Part shown: positions 12,240 through 24,600 of the stretch, in pieces
How the letters are laid out: every line of letters begins with the position of its first letter
Numbering within the stretch: the stretch's first letter is position 1
Assembly: GCA_946894095.1 (NCBI GenBank)
Contig: OX335646.2
Location: 13,758,077 to 13,822,076 of the forward strand
DNA length: 64,000 nt
Source of the DNA: Incurvaria masculella
Taxonomy: Eukaryota > Arthropoda > Insecta > Lepidoptera > Incurvariidae
Direction: 5' to 3'
Notes under the pieces: generated by a model
Databases searched by the model: none
Seen by the model: the letters and a program-made list of their open reading frames with translations, nothing else
Told to the model about the DNA's origin: nothing
Made by a program: the position numbers and the translations under genes

Positions 12240-13789
12240 CCTTAATAGTTGAAGTGTTTATGTAGATTGTGTGAGTGAGAAATACACAATATGCCTGCTG
12301 CGAGTGCGATGATGTTCATGCTCGCATTAATTGCTTTACTATGCTCCAATGTATCGATATTAGGCTATAGAGCAACTTTCGGGCAGATCTTTCGGTTGGT
12401 TTAGACATTTTAATTCGAAACCGATACGGTCATAACCTAGAACCTTCTTTGAATACTTTTGAAATTGAGATTTTTTGACAGCTGGTTTTATCGCCATCAA
12501 GATAAAATTCCCTTCTTCAATATTCACAATTGGCATGACAGACTCTATCCGTCTTTATTTTTCAATGAAGAAGAAGAGATCGATCTATAATAACCATACT
12601 TTAAATCCTAACCAGAGATTATGCACTCCAGCCGTATTATACATTTGAGCCGGAAAGCGGAAGTGTCTAATCGAAAATTTTGGGGCGTTTCCATTTTATG
12701 ATCATTTGAATATTTAAACTGAGCCCACGTACAATCGCATTCAAAAGTCCAGTAGCACATTCCAACGCGATTGCTACGAAACACTCGGATCGATAAATGA
12801 ATGAAAAACATAAATAAATAAATAAAAGATGACCCGCGCGGGTTGCGGTAGGACGCCCCAGCTGAAGACCGGTCGGCGGGGGAGGGGCACGCCACATGTG
12901 CAAAACAAACCCGACCGTAGTGTGCTACTGGATTTATATCGTCGATGGTACCTCCTTGTTATGTGTTTGAATACTAGATTATTTCTGGCATATATGAATT
13001 AAGTTTGTGAGAGCATCTCCAATCATAAGAATTATATTGATTGCACATGATTTTTTTATAATTAATGAGACATTTAGAGTTACAAAATAAAAAAGACTTC
13101 ATCCAATTTTTGCTGAAAATCAATTTGGTAGAGGCCATTACGCTCGCTGCATTTCCTCGCTGCATAGCCAGTTCGTCCCTTTGTCTAAAATATCTTCCAA
13201 ATCGATAATCGCCTGAAAATTATTTGAGTTTAGAACCCAAATTTTTTACAAATACTCTTATATCCTAACTCCAAACACCTGAAGTCTCAAACGTAAAAGT
13301 AACGAATTCGTAATTTACTTTAATTGCCGAATAGTTTTAGTGCTTTAATCATGAAACAGTTTCTGCTGCTGCTCCTGACGTGCGAGCGGTCGAACTAACA
13401 TATGAGGCCGCCAATATCCAATCATAATATTAAACAGGGATACTCGTCGGGCATTCCACTTAGTAACCTTTTCAATATGTTATTGTTTTGCGTGGTAGAT
13501 AGTATACCAAGTCGGGCAGAATTAACCCTACCACACAGGAGTATGGGAGTCCCTACCGATATTATAAATTTAAAAAAGGGTTTGTTAGTATGTTAAATTG
13601 TCTTTCTTTCACCAAGCAATAGACCAACTGAACAGCGGGTTTTTCTGGTATTGGAGTGACATTTGCAACTTTGAATCTCTGAAAATAAAAATATTTTCGA
13701 TGATGTCCCTATATTTGATTTATTCTATTTGAATTGGGAATCATTATAATGATTTGAGCTGGTTATTTATTTGAGATTTTATTCATTTA
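12240..13789. other. Intergenic DNA between genes A and B, unassigned
   Basis: No gene is supported. A short ATG-led, leucine-rich reading frame on the plus strand at 13351-13398 resembles a signal peptide, but has no downstream exon I can join to it. Confidence 0.4.
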
Positions 13790-13985
13790 AGCGGCTCGCA
13801 GCTCAGGGGCGCGGGAACTTGCTTTCCATGTCAGACGTCATGGGTTTGATCTCCGCCTCGTTCATGCACCGACTATATTCCTTTTCTGAGTTGGATAAGT
13901 GCTGAGTGGATAAGTAGTACCAAATTCGTGCTGTTCCGTGGTTCTATATTCATGTACAGTTAAAAGTGCGTAGCCGACTGCACAC
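13790..13985 (+). repeat. SINE with tRNA-like head
   Basis: 'Gcggctcgcagctcagggg', then 'atgggtttgatctccgcc' and 'gttcatgcaccgactat' match the tRNA-like heads at 3275 and 4795 in the opposite orientation. Little of the body follows. Confidence 0.6.
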
Positions 13986-14749
13986 AGCAGCAACAACTGA
14001 CGACGTATATCCTCATGTCGCAGCGACACGTCGGAGCGTCAAGTCGATGCAGCCATGATTCCGAACCGGACTGCAGGCGAAAAACACTCAAAGAAAATTA
14101 TAAGAATGAGCGAAAATTCTTATAATTTCGGATTTAGCCATGAAATATTCAGCCTGAAATGTAAAAGGCTCGGAGTTGAAGTTTTTTAAATTTTACTTTC
14201 CTTAATTTTATAAGTATTGCTACTTCTTGTCTCCTATAACACCACGGAGATAGGTACCATATAATTTACTCCTTGTTTTGTTGAAGTCTTAATGGCTCAT
14301 ACGTGTGGTGATTGCCAATTCACTGCCTTATATACAGCAAGGTTTAGTGTTCTTTATGGCTGGAAGGCTACTTTACCACTTTCAATAAATTTCAACAAAT
14401 GTAATTATTCCACATACTAGTTAAGTACCATGCACTCTCCCATATAGTTTATTTATTCGGCGTATTGATAAGAATAACTTTTTGTAATTTGATATTTTTT
14501 TAAATGTGCGAGCTGTCTTATAAAACGGAGTGTATGTGGTTAAATAACAATAATAACGCATTATTAGAGAAGCGTTCCAGATTTATTTCTCTTCGTTTTA
14601 TTAATATTGCAATACATTTTGTGGGGTTTCTTCAAACTTTTAATGTTGAATAAATAAAAGACAGAAATATTTCGTTATTAATGTTTATGATTCGTATTTT
14701 TTATTTTATTCAGTAAATTTGACGAATTCGCAGTCAAAAATTATTATTT

Positions 14750-17700
14750 TCAGTAAGGCCAGCTGCTTCCAGTGACGAGATGATAAATTCCGGAGCTGTA
14801 AGAAATAAAATATTGTCAGTCGATCGAAGTAACATTAGAAATCCTACATGAAAACGTAGCTCTTATGTCTAGTATTTTTAATTGCGAAACGTTGTTTAAG
14901 TTTGTTTATACTTATTTTTATTATTAAAAAAATATATATTTTATTAATAATCTAGTAAATCTAGAGAACCACAGACAACCCTAAGAACTAGATAAAGCTA
15001 CAAATGTATGGACAGCTCGTCTATTGTTTGAAGCTGTATCCTGCGCAGTGCCATAAGAATGTTAATGTTCTCGTTGGAATCTATGATAATCGGAAAGATT
15101 GTTTACGTAAGCATAGATGTTTTTACGCATCAATGGGTATGTGCCAACGAAGATGAATCTAGCTGGTATGTCTTTAGTAAAATAAATAACTCACCCCCAT
15201 TTATTGATGATGTTATTGCCCATATTGAGAGTGTTGCCGGTGCAGGAGCCGGAGAGAGCAGAGTTCAGGTTCCCACACAGCCTGCCGACCAGGTGGTTGC
15301 TGTAGACGCTGGAGGCAAAGAACTCGTAGGAACGACCGTGGTTGCAGGTGCTCAGCCAGCATCCGGGCTGGCCACTGCCTCCATTGGGGTAGAAGTCGGC
15401 GTTAGCGACGGCATCGGTAATACCGAGGAGACCGGCATCTGTGTGAATGGCCTCCACGTAAACTCCGTCGCTGGCGCGCAGGGTGTTGGAATTGCTGGCT
15501 CCGAACATGGGACCAGCGGGATCGAGACCTGTTCATATAAATTATAAAGTAACTGTTCTCAATTACTTCAAAATCAATGCATGTATTTCCGAAAATCAAA
15601 ATTGAGCAGTAAAAAAAGTAGCATGATCGCTTGCGGAGGATACTAACCAGTGACCCTAGAGCAAAGGTTGGCTGTCTGCCTGCCAGCCATACCCACGATG
15701 TGGGCACCCAAGCTGAAGCCCACCAAATGAACGTTGCTGAAGTTGAGCGCGGTCTGGCCTGCCAGCCATATCAGGAAGTTTCCAAGGTACTGGCCGACCG
15801 ACGGTGCGCCAGCAACAGCAGTCAAGTATCCTGAGCTGGCCAGAGAGCTCCAGTCCACCACGATTACGTTGACATCTCCTTGGTTTAGGAACGCTGATAA
15901 ATTTAAACAAACAATATTAGACTCATCAGCAAGTATGTTGGGAATGTATTGTAAGCATATACCCCTTAACCTTTCAGCGACTGGCAGTCAACTGGCATAC
16001 TGATCATCTGCGGGCCATGGCCGGGCCCCGCGTGGCAGCCCGCATTTTTCTGTGCGTTTCTCGCGTTTTTTTCTGTTTGCCTTCTATTTAATATTTCACC
16101 TATTTATTGTATATATTGTATAACTATAATAACATTATGTGTTTTGAAAATGTGCAATCAAAGCTTAAATATGACACAGCTGTCCGTTAACAGTTAAGCA
16201 ACTTTAGTTCCCGACAGCTGTGTCACTTTGCCCACCAGAGGTTTAACTAAAACGGTTGATTCATTTACAGACAGTTAGTCGCAATGTATTTAAGAAATAC
16301 ATGTAACTGCTCTTATTAAAAATATTCTGTCATCGTTGGGTACACCTATTTACTGGGTAGGCTATAAAAAGCACTAACTGCCGAAATATACATAAAGTAC
16401 AACCTTGAAACGTTGCAAGCTTGCCAACATGGTTTTAGCCTCGGAGAAGGTTCGAAAGCCCCAGGGCATTGTCAGGAGACTTTTACGTGGCCTATGCCAT
16501 ATATATTGTTTCCTAAACCATAACTGTAAAATATTTAAAAGTTTGAAATTGTTTTGCTATAAACATTTAAATTCATCAACTTCTATCAAGAATATCCTTT
16601 TATTTTAACAAATCTCATATCTTACCGTCTCTGATCAATGTGTTAACTTCACTGTTGCCATTGTTATTCCATCCATGAACGATGACTTTAGTGGGTCTCG
16701 AGGCTAAGAAATTAGACGACCAGATAGTATTGGCGTTGTTGTGCACAATCACTTGAGGGTTGTTAGCATTTGACCTGAAAATGTTTATTCATTAATATAT
16801 TTTTGTCCCAACATTCTCTTCACATTAAGATGACATTAAGAAACTCGCACCTGGTGTAGAGCCAGTACTGGTTGTTAGCTCCATTCCTGGCGAAGTTATT
16901 AAGGAGAGAGTGGTCGATAGGCTCTTGTAAATCTGCCAGCACCGGCTTGCCAGCGCCATCCGGCATCCAGATATAGCGGCTCTCTCCCTCTACGTAGTGA
17001 CTGTTGTCGCCGGGGACGGTGGGCAGTGCGCTTGATACGCATACTGTCAGCAAGATACAAGTCATTGAGGAGTGAACAATCGATGGGCTCTTACAGATAC
17101 ACCAGTACCTGCTTGTCAGCGCCATCTTGCGTCCAGATTAAGCGGTTCTTTCCCTCGACATGTTTGATCTATTTTCTTACCCAGTATATTTCCATTTGCG
17201 AAATACATCAGAAAAATAGAAGATTATTAAAATAGTACGTTATTGTGACCGTGGTCTTTCAACTAAGCTTGGTTTTCACCAAGTGCTGATTTATTTTAAG
17301 GGCATTTATTCGTAAAAGCTGTTTATCTTGTACTGGTATCGAGTGCAAGATGGAGGAAGAAAGACCCTTTAATGTAGGGATAAAGCTAATGAGTATTTGG
17401 TCGAAGAGACCCTAAGATTCCGAAGAATGAACATATATATGAAGGATGAAGGAACCGATGAAAACGGTAAGTTGTGGCCAATGTATAATATTTTATTAAA
17501 TTGGAATTGTGTTTTATTAACAAATATTTAAATTCTCTAAATTACAATAAATGTACATATTTAAATGGAAATTTATGTAAATTAAGATGTTTAAATTTAA
17601 ATAATCGTTAAGTCAATTCCTGTTTAGAATCACAGGGCTAAAATTCTTATAACTGGATTTGTAATAAAGGGCACCAGTTCCATAGCACCAGCACGTTCCA

Positions 17701-18912
17701 GCACTTTGTTCCATATATGAAGGGATGTAATTATACCATCATGATTATTTCCTATTATGCATGATTCACATTTTTTTTAATATAAGAAAGTCAACAAAGA
17801 AAGGAAAATGAGCTACTCTTTAAATTGTTTGAATGTTGCTCACGACTCAGTGGACCCAAGTATTTCCAGTGTTTAGTTCTAAGCCCCGAGTTCTGAATGC
17901 TTCTAACGATTGTAATATTTATGTTGGATGACTTCAGTTATTGAAGATAAAGCTGGGAAACCAATCATAAGCAACCGCAGCAGCAGTTCGGTGAAAATCA
18001 ATCCTGCAGAACTTTTTTATACGACAATACGACAAAAGAGGAGCAAGACCAAGCCTCAAAAAACTAATGAGATCATTATCTTAATCGTTACCATTCTAGA
18101 AGAAAAGCGCAGAGACAATTTTAGAAATATTAAGGACATATAAGTTAATTCTGGTTTTCTTGCGAAGGAAAATAATTGTCAACGTGCGTTAGGTACGGTA
18201 GGTAAGACTTAGTAAGTGCAGAGCGCTCATGGTAGGTCTGTGTTAAGAAATTATAGTATGTAAAATCTGTATGCAGCCTAGCACCTGTGATACTTATCAA
18301 ACTAAAGACCACAATTTTTATATGAAATCTTTTGCACCGCTTTTTTTTAATTTAGGAAAAACTAAAGCTTAATTGTAATTAAAAATACCCAATTTTACAT
18401 AAACAAGCTGTTTGCAATCTTTTATCAAGTATCTGCTGTGTTTTTTTTTAAACAGACTAAACCAAAATATTTACTATATCGGATTTTTTGTTGTTGCAAT
18501 GTTGAATTCTAATTCGACAACTTATTAAGCATTTTTACTAAAAGAATATAAAATTTAATAGCAACCGTGAGAATGTATAATTCCTTAAAATAAATACTGT
18601 TTGCAGAGAAAGTATAAATAACAATTAATATTTTTAAAAATCCCTCCACTTACTAAACAGGTACAAATAGTCAATCATAACGTAGGCAGTACCTTATTAT
18701 TTACATTTAATGCAATTTTAAAGTACTTATCACACTGTCATTTATTAGTATCAATGTATGTCTTTAAAGAGAGAATCCAACCAACATAAAAAAGTCAATG
18801 ATACTTATTATTAATAAAAATTATTTTAAATACCATTTGTTATGCAGATTATTATGATGTGTTTGAAATACTAACTTGCCACACACGAAGCGAGGACCAC
18901 CAACAGTTTCAT
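14750..18912 (-). CDS. Gene B: secreted neutral (pancreatic-type) lipase, six exons
   Basis: Exons, 5' to 3' on the minus strand: 18876-18912, 16851-17043, 16626-16774, 15648-15893, 15196-15529, 14750-14795. Total 1005 nt, 334 aa, intron phases 1-2-1-1-2. The signal peptide begins MKLLVVLASCVAICVSS. The pro-region has PGDNSHYVEG and WMPDGAGKP. Catalytic motifs are complete: HGW 110-112, GFSLG with Ser187, LDPAGP with Asp211, and CNH with His272. Only four residues separate Cys265 and Cys270, so the lid is lacking. Exon 5 could end at an in-frame TGA, but that TGA lies inside a GTGAGT donor. Exon 6 continues in phase to give GSGIYHLVTG and a stop, just as in gene A. Probably an active extracellular lipase or phospholipase A1. 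A and B are the most similar pair on the minus strand. Confidence 0.93.
16172..16225. repeat. 13-bp perfect inverted repeat in gene B intron 3
   Basis: 'Tgacacagctgtc' at 16172-16184 pairs with 'gacagctgtgtca' at 16213-16225. The flanks (about 15965-16255) look like a small non-autonomous element with a GC-rich core near 16010-16045. Confidence 0.5.
17056..17167 (-). pseudogene. Relic duplicate of lipase exon 2 inside gene B intron 1
   Basis: About 110 bases directly upstream of exon 2 align without long gaps to the middle of that exon (16895-17010). Shared blocks include 'aggagtgaacaatcgatggg' against 'aggagagagtggtcgatagg', and 'cttgtcagcgccatc' against 'cttgccagcgccatc'. The copy has lost the exon ends, so it cannot be spliced as an exon. 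It is a decayed tandem exon or gene copy. Confidence 0.75.
17170..18875. other. Rest of gene B intron 1, AT rich
   Basis: I see no gene, strong repeat or structured element. A 71-codon plus-strand ORF at 17928-18143 has no recognisable feature. Confidence 0.4.
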
Positions 18913-19106
18913 GGCTATCGAGAAACAGAATGTAAGTATTTTCCTATTGTACGTAAGCAGTATTTAAATCATATTTAATATGATTTGTCTTATCATTTCC
19001 TAGCGCGATTTGTATCAATCTATTTAATCTATTAATTCCTAATGCGTCGAATAATTTGCCAATCAAGATAGTTGCCGAACAATCAAGCCTTGCCTTCATT
19101 CTGATG

Positions 19107-19270
19107 TGAATGGATGGTTACTGTCTTGATACTACCCCAGTACACTACATAAGAACAAGGTGATATGCCAGGACTTTTCTTAAGTTTCACGGCTACATTA
19201 AACCGGATAGAAAATACGGACAATTTCAGTTGGAAGCTATACTATGAATTCGGGCTAGATGGATTCTCCC
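19107..19270 (-). repeat. SINE-like repeat fragment
   Basis: The blocks 'gatatgccaggac', 'cacggctacattaaaccgg' and 'gaaaatacggacaatttc' are the family body in reverse orientation. Confidence 0.6.
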
Positions 19271-20763
19271 ACCTATTAGGAAGACTAGGTTTTGGAGTCA
19301 GAACTACAAAGAGCAAAATTCTTAGGCTACAGTGCGCCATATCTTGTTAATGATATTTTTCAAATAAAAATTAACTGTCCTTAATTTTCGCCTGAAGAAG
19401 AAAGAAGATAGCTTCTCTTAGATTATGCACGGGAAATCTCTTGGTCGGTCACACACATTTTGTCCCGAATTTTTATACTTTTAACGGTTGTTAGAACATT
19501 CTGAAAAAAAAAACCAATATAGGTATACTGTTTACTAACGAATTACTGTTATTGGTTTTGAGATAAAGCAAAATTTCTGAAGAGCAAATTTTGTATGAAA
19601 TTCCAATCATCAGGCGATGACGAATTTCTTCCATGTCCAGGAGTGACGGGTTTTATACATGAAACCGTTGTGGCTATTAATGTTTTTATGATATGCGTAT
19701 ATTTTCTCTTCTTTTGGATACCTTCTTATAACTTTCGGGCATGTAACAAATTTTTCAATCCAAACAGGTCCAACAATTCGTATTTATAGTTAAACTTCTG
19801 AGCGCCGGAGACGTTTAGTGAAAATTAAGATGTTGAGAAGATGCACCCAAGATGATCTGGTATTTCGTCAACTGCAGTGGTGCACCATCGCCCCCCGTCA
19901 TCACCATGTTAGGATTTCTTCGTTTACTTCGGGAAACGATACCTTCTGAAATTGTAGATAAGATAATTTCCATTAATTATGACGTGTCAAAAGCTGGTTT
20001 TTCGAATGCGACATTACCTGTCGCGTGAGGCCTGAATCGACTAGATTTAAACTTTGTAAAGGATGTTTTAAGAGAGCTAATGAAAATGATTAGATGTTTT
20101 ATTTTATTGGTACCCAGAATGTCCCTACTTGCAGATATTTATCTTCTTTTCCTTCTAAATAAGGCTCCAACTGAGTCCAGCGTTCAGCAAACAAACGATA
20201 ATGGCAACCTCCGGAAGCAGTGAGTTTGCACTATGGTTCATGGTTGTATGCGCGGCAAAATCGTTTTCAGTCGAGCTAAATTTAAGTTTTTGTTCGGGAA
20301 ACCTACTTTTTGAAGTAAATCGATATATGTTTCACGCTTATTCACTATGTAAATATGTCATCTTATACCACTATGAAGAAAAATGTCTAAATCATTTATA
20401 TTTTCCAAGCGCCGGCTCTAAAACCTAAGTAATAACCTAGCAAATATGTGTTTACAAACATTTATTTTAAAGAATATAAGCAACGCATTAAAACCGTTTT
20501 ATGGTCATACACTAGTCTAATCTTTAATTTTTCTACGGGTGTTTATTCTTAACCGACGCTGAAACACAATAAAAATATCCCCAAAATATTGGAGGTTAGC
20601 GTCAGATGGAGCCATAATGAATCGTCGTTTCGCAAGCGGCGTTATTAGTTCCAACACATTTTTTAATGCAAACGTTGTGTGAAAACAGTAAACATATATT
20701 GTCTAAAAGTATAGCTTTTTATCGCGTTATGTAGTGACAATATTTTTATATTATTTATTTGAT

Positions 20764-20985
20764 CAGCCTCGGTAGCCAAGTGGTACTACGCCTTGCGATT
20801 GGGTTGGGTTGGGTTCTAAATAGGTGACCGTTGTGAACCGTTGAGGCTTACTTACTAGGTGGTAGAGTTTATTCCACCCGCGTTGGTATTGTCGCATTGA
20901 ATAAATGATGGTCAAATCAGCAATGAAAATAGTCCGTTTTTTCTATGCAGTTCAATTTGGCCGAGCAATATAAGGCATGGCACCT
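20764..20985 (+). repeat. SINE with 5S-rRNA-like head
   Basis: The head 'cctcggtagccaagtggtac' is followed by 'ttgggttctaaataggtgac', which resembles the 3' part of 5S rRNA. The family body follows ('ttactaggtggtagagttta', 'ggcatggcacc'). See also 28317-28625, where the 5S match is clearer. Confidence 0.6.
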
Positions 20986-21064
20986 AGCATTTTCATAATA
21001 TTTACCCTAATCAATCAACTTAATAATTTCATTTTGCTAAAATATTTTTTTGTGACCTTTTTAT

Positions 21065-21310
21065 TTACTAACTTAGGTATCCGGCTCCACTCGGGTGAAT
21101 GTCGTTTTGGAATGATGTCGGGCTGAATTATTTCCTGGATATTATACGAGTTCCCCACACAAACTTTCATCCTCTATTTCACCCCTTGCATGTTTATTTT
21201 CGCCACAAAAGCCTATGTCCTTCTGCAAGGTCCAGACTATCTCTATACCGAAATTCATCAAAATTGGTTCAGCGGCTTAGGGGTGAAAGTGCGACTGACA
21301 GACAACGTTA
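21065..21310 (+). repeat. Relic repeat starting 'tatccggctccactcgggt'
   Basis: This motif and the downstream 'aaattggttcagcggcttag' recur in variant form at 22545-22760 and inverted at 37640-37860. It looks like 3'-truncated non-LTR or related element debris, with no intact frame. Confidence 0.5.
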
Positions 21311-21558
21311 CTTTAGCATTTTAATATCAGTACGGAGCATTAAAATTATTATTGTTATTATAAGTATACGCTCCTGCTGTGCTAAAGGGATCCATTCGAC
21401 CTGTGTAGACTTCCGTTTTCAATCAATTTGATAAAAGCGATATATTTCAAGATACCGTTTGATACACGACCATTTTTAAATGGAAGTCATTCGATTATTC
21501 GGCTTATCTTCGCTGGCAAAATATCATTTAATTCTTCTGCATCCATTCGAAGTTGCGA

Positions 21559-21565
21559 TATAAAT
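21559..21565 (+). promoter_or_regulatory. TATA box of gene C
   Basis: TATAAAT lies 47 bases upstream of the gene C ATG. A start site about 30 bases downstream would give a short leader. A TTATC (GATA-factor type) site lies about 55 bases further upstream. Confidence 0.5.
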
Positions 21566-21605
21566 ATCATAGTGCCAAGCGCTTAGTTGCATGTGTCCAG
21601 TTAAA

Positions 21606-24600
21606 ATGAAGCCGTGGATAATAGGATCCTTGGTGGTGTGCTTGGCTGTTTCAGGTATTTACATACATTGAATGTTTATCATACTCAACAGAACATACCT
21701 GTCCTATAATCGCTCTGTAGTTTCTAAATTTAGACGAGAATTACTGCTTATTTGGTTCGACTCCTAGGACAAACATAATATCTTCAATTCGTTTACGAAT
21801 TTCGAAGTTGCGCGCGCAGGAGGAGGCTATTGAATCGAATATCGAATATTGTAAGACTATATGCCTCCTTCTTTACTTAGTAGGTGGTATTTAGTCCTGC
21901 CTATATTGTAGCAATGTTTGAGGTGTTTTGAAAATAAAACGGTCTTAATAGCGAAATTGTGTTAGGTTTAGGGCTAATAAATATGTTAAATAGTTTAGTC
22001 GAAACCCAGGTCTAGCTGTTTCGAATCCCACGATAACTGCTTTATTTATAACCTTATTTGGTACCATCGTCCATCTCACATAATCATATATTGAATAACA
22101 GATGGTCGAAGCGGTAATTTTAAATATCCTTTGTATTTTATCCAGTTCAATATGTCCGTTATGCTCATAAATTAAGAAAAGGTCCTAGAATTTTAGCAAG
22201 GTCTTTCAGAAACACGTGCGATGTATTGATGCCATGACGTTAGGTGACGATGTTTGCCATTTAGGTCCAGTTCTCAAAATGAAAGATATTGGGAATTTAG
22301 TGTAATGAACTATGTCATAAACTAAATGTATTATAATTCAATAATATACTTTTTGGCCTTTTAAAACTTTTTTCAATCATGGAACTGACCTCTAAGAAAT
22401 GAACAGAATATCAAAAAGAGCTGTAAATATAATTTATTTGAGTAAATATAATGGCTGGGCCAGAATCGAATGAACTAGCATTAAGCCTATAGTGCGTGTT
22501 TTCCATGAAATGAAATAACATTTTATTTATTGGCTTATAGGTAACTAGCTGCGGTACCCGGCTCCGCTCGGGTTAGTGTCGGCTAAATTATCTCATGGAT
22601 AAAAAGTAGCCCACATGACTGGTCCAAAATAGGGTCAAACTGGTCCAGGACCATGTATCCATGTACCAAATTTAATCAAGATCGTTCGAGCCGAAATAGC
22701 ATGATTTAATGAGAAACATCCAATAATTCCCATTTAGAGCTTCGTTGACGTTTGGTGGCTATTTAAAAAAAAAACATTTGCCGCGAGAACCTTTCTGCAC
22801 TTTCACTGCTACATTGCTTACCTAGTAAGTAACGTGTAACGTCGGTAAGTTTTGCGTGGACTCCAACCCACAGCCAGCCTCAACATCGAAAACAGTAACC
22901 CATCTCGAATCTGACTGCTCCCAGAGATGCTATACATTGATAAAATACGCACATAAATCAGGTAAGTGGTTCGCAAGTTATAAGACTTTAAGACTCACTA
23001 CTTACCCTTCTGGTAATGAAGCGTTATATTATGTAATCTATAAGTTTTTAGTAGAATCAGGCTAGACGTAGATACAATGCGCATCTAAATCGAGTAATTG
23101 GTTCTCAAGGATTTTATTCTATTGGTCGCTCCTCCGGCGATTTAGCGTGATGCCAAGTAGTCCTAAAGTTGCAGGAAATACCAAGCCGTACTTCAGTAAA
23201 AGTGAGCGCTGCCGCCGCAAAGCCGAGCCGTGCATAGCATTGCAGTTTGTATGACAGCCCCATCTTAGCGTAAGCGGAACTGAATTCTATTTAGCCAATC
23301 CTAATTCCCGGGTAGTTAAATGTACATGTACTAAGTTTTACAAATCGCTAGTGCCTTGAAAATTCGCCAAACGGACACCAAACAGTCACGACGTCTGCCC
23401 TCCCCCCCGCCCCGCCCCGCCCCCGCCGCCGCTCCCCGCCGCCGCCCCCGGCTCCTCTCCCCCCGGCTCCTCTCCCATCGTTTTCGCAGCCCCGTGAAAG
23501 TTCTAAAGCCCATGGGCACATAAATTGTAGCCTATGTGTTATTCTGATGTATAAGCTATATTATTGTAAAGTTTCATTATAATCCATTCAGTAGTTTTTA
23601 CGTGAAAGAGGAACAAACATCCATCCATCCATCCATCCATCCATCCATCCATTATTACAAACATTCCCCTTTATAATATTTATTAGATTAGGCCTAGTCC
23701 ATTTTTAATCATCTGGATCTCCATAAGATGTCTATTAAGGCGGAACACTATAAAAAAAAACGCAAAAAAATCAACGTTTCCACAAAGTCCGCACCATCTG
23801 CTCAGAAACCGATAAATATAAAACTTTCCTCTCATTTACTCTCATTTGTTCCATAATATCTATTTTTTCCTATTTTTATTTTCTATGAGCACATATGTGA
23901 TAACTTGTATGTAAAATCGACCGATTCCTTATACATGGGTATCACTGTATGCATTTTAATTCCAATAGAAAATGTAATAATGAAATGGCCATATCTGGAC
24001 TTGGATATTGCGCCTGTATATCGTTTTGTGACCTTCAATTCGATTTCCTGCGCGGGCACGATAACGTTAGTTAATTATCACTTATCTCGTCATTAAATCT
24101 CCACGGTTTTGTGTTTACCCTATATGTACCCCAGTCAGGTCACACGTTCTGTCACATAATGAAATCATTGCACACATACAAACTTTTGATATTTATTGAA
24201 TTCGAATTTCAAAGCATTTATGAAAATAAAAATGTACTATTTTGAATTTTATTTATTTTTAAATATAAAGTGGAATCTTAAATACGACCGAGTGGCCATT
24301 ATCGTGCTGCATCGGTGCGGTTTCGCGCCAAATCCGATTTTTTAAGTACGGAAAAAAAAATTATACAATCAAAATATTCGTTTATCGCTCCATTGAAGGA
24401 TATCATGAAGATTTAAGTGTTAAAGATGGAAAACAAAATTAGTCGCCCTCATTAGGACTTCAGCAGTGAAAAAAGCTGTGAAGGCACGGATGTAAAAAAA
24501 TATAATGCCTACGCAGAAAATGTCTGAAGACACTAAAGAGATCCCGCGTTTTGTTGAAGCGATACTCGTGAAAAATACACAGTACATTTTTTTTATGAAT

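Noticed and set aside
13351..13398. Leucine-rich ATG frame resembling a signal peptide, plus strand
   Set aside because: It ends in a stop, has no good in-phase donor, and no following exon is found before gene B.
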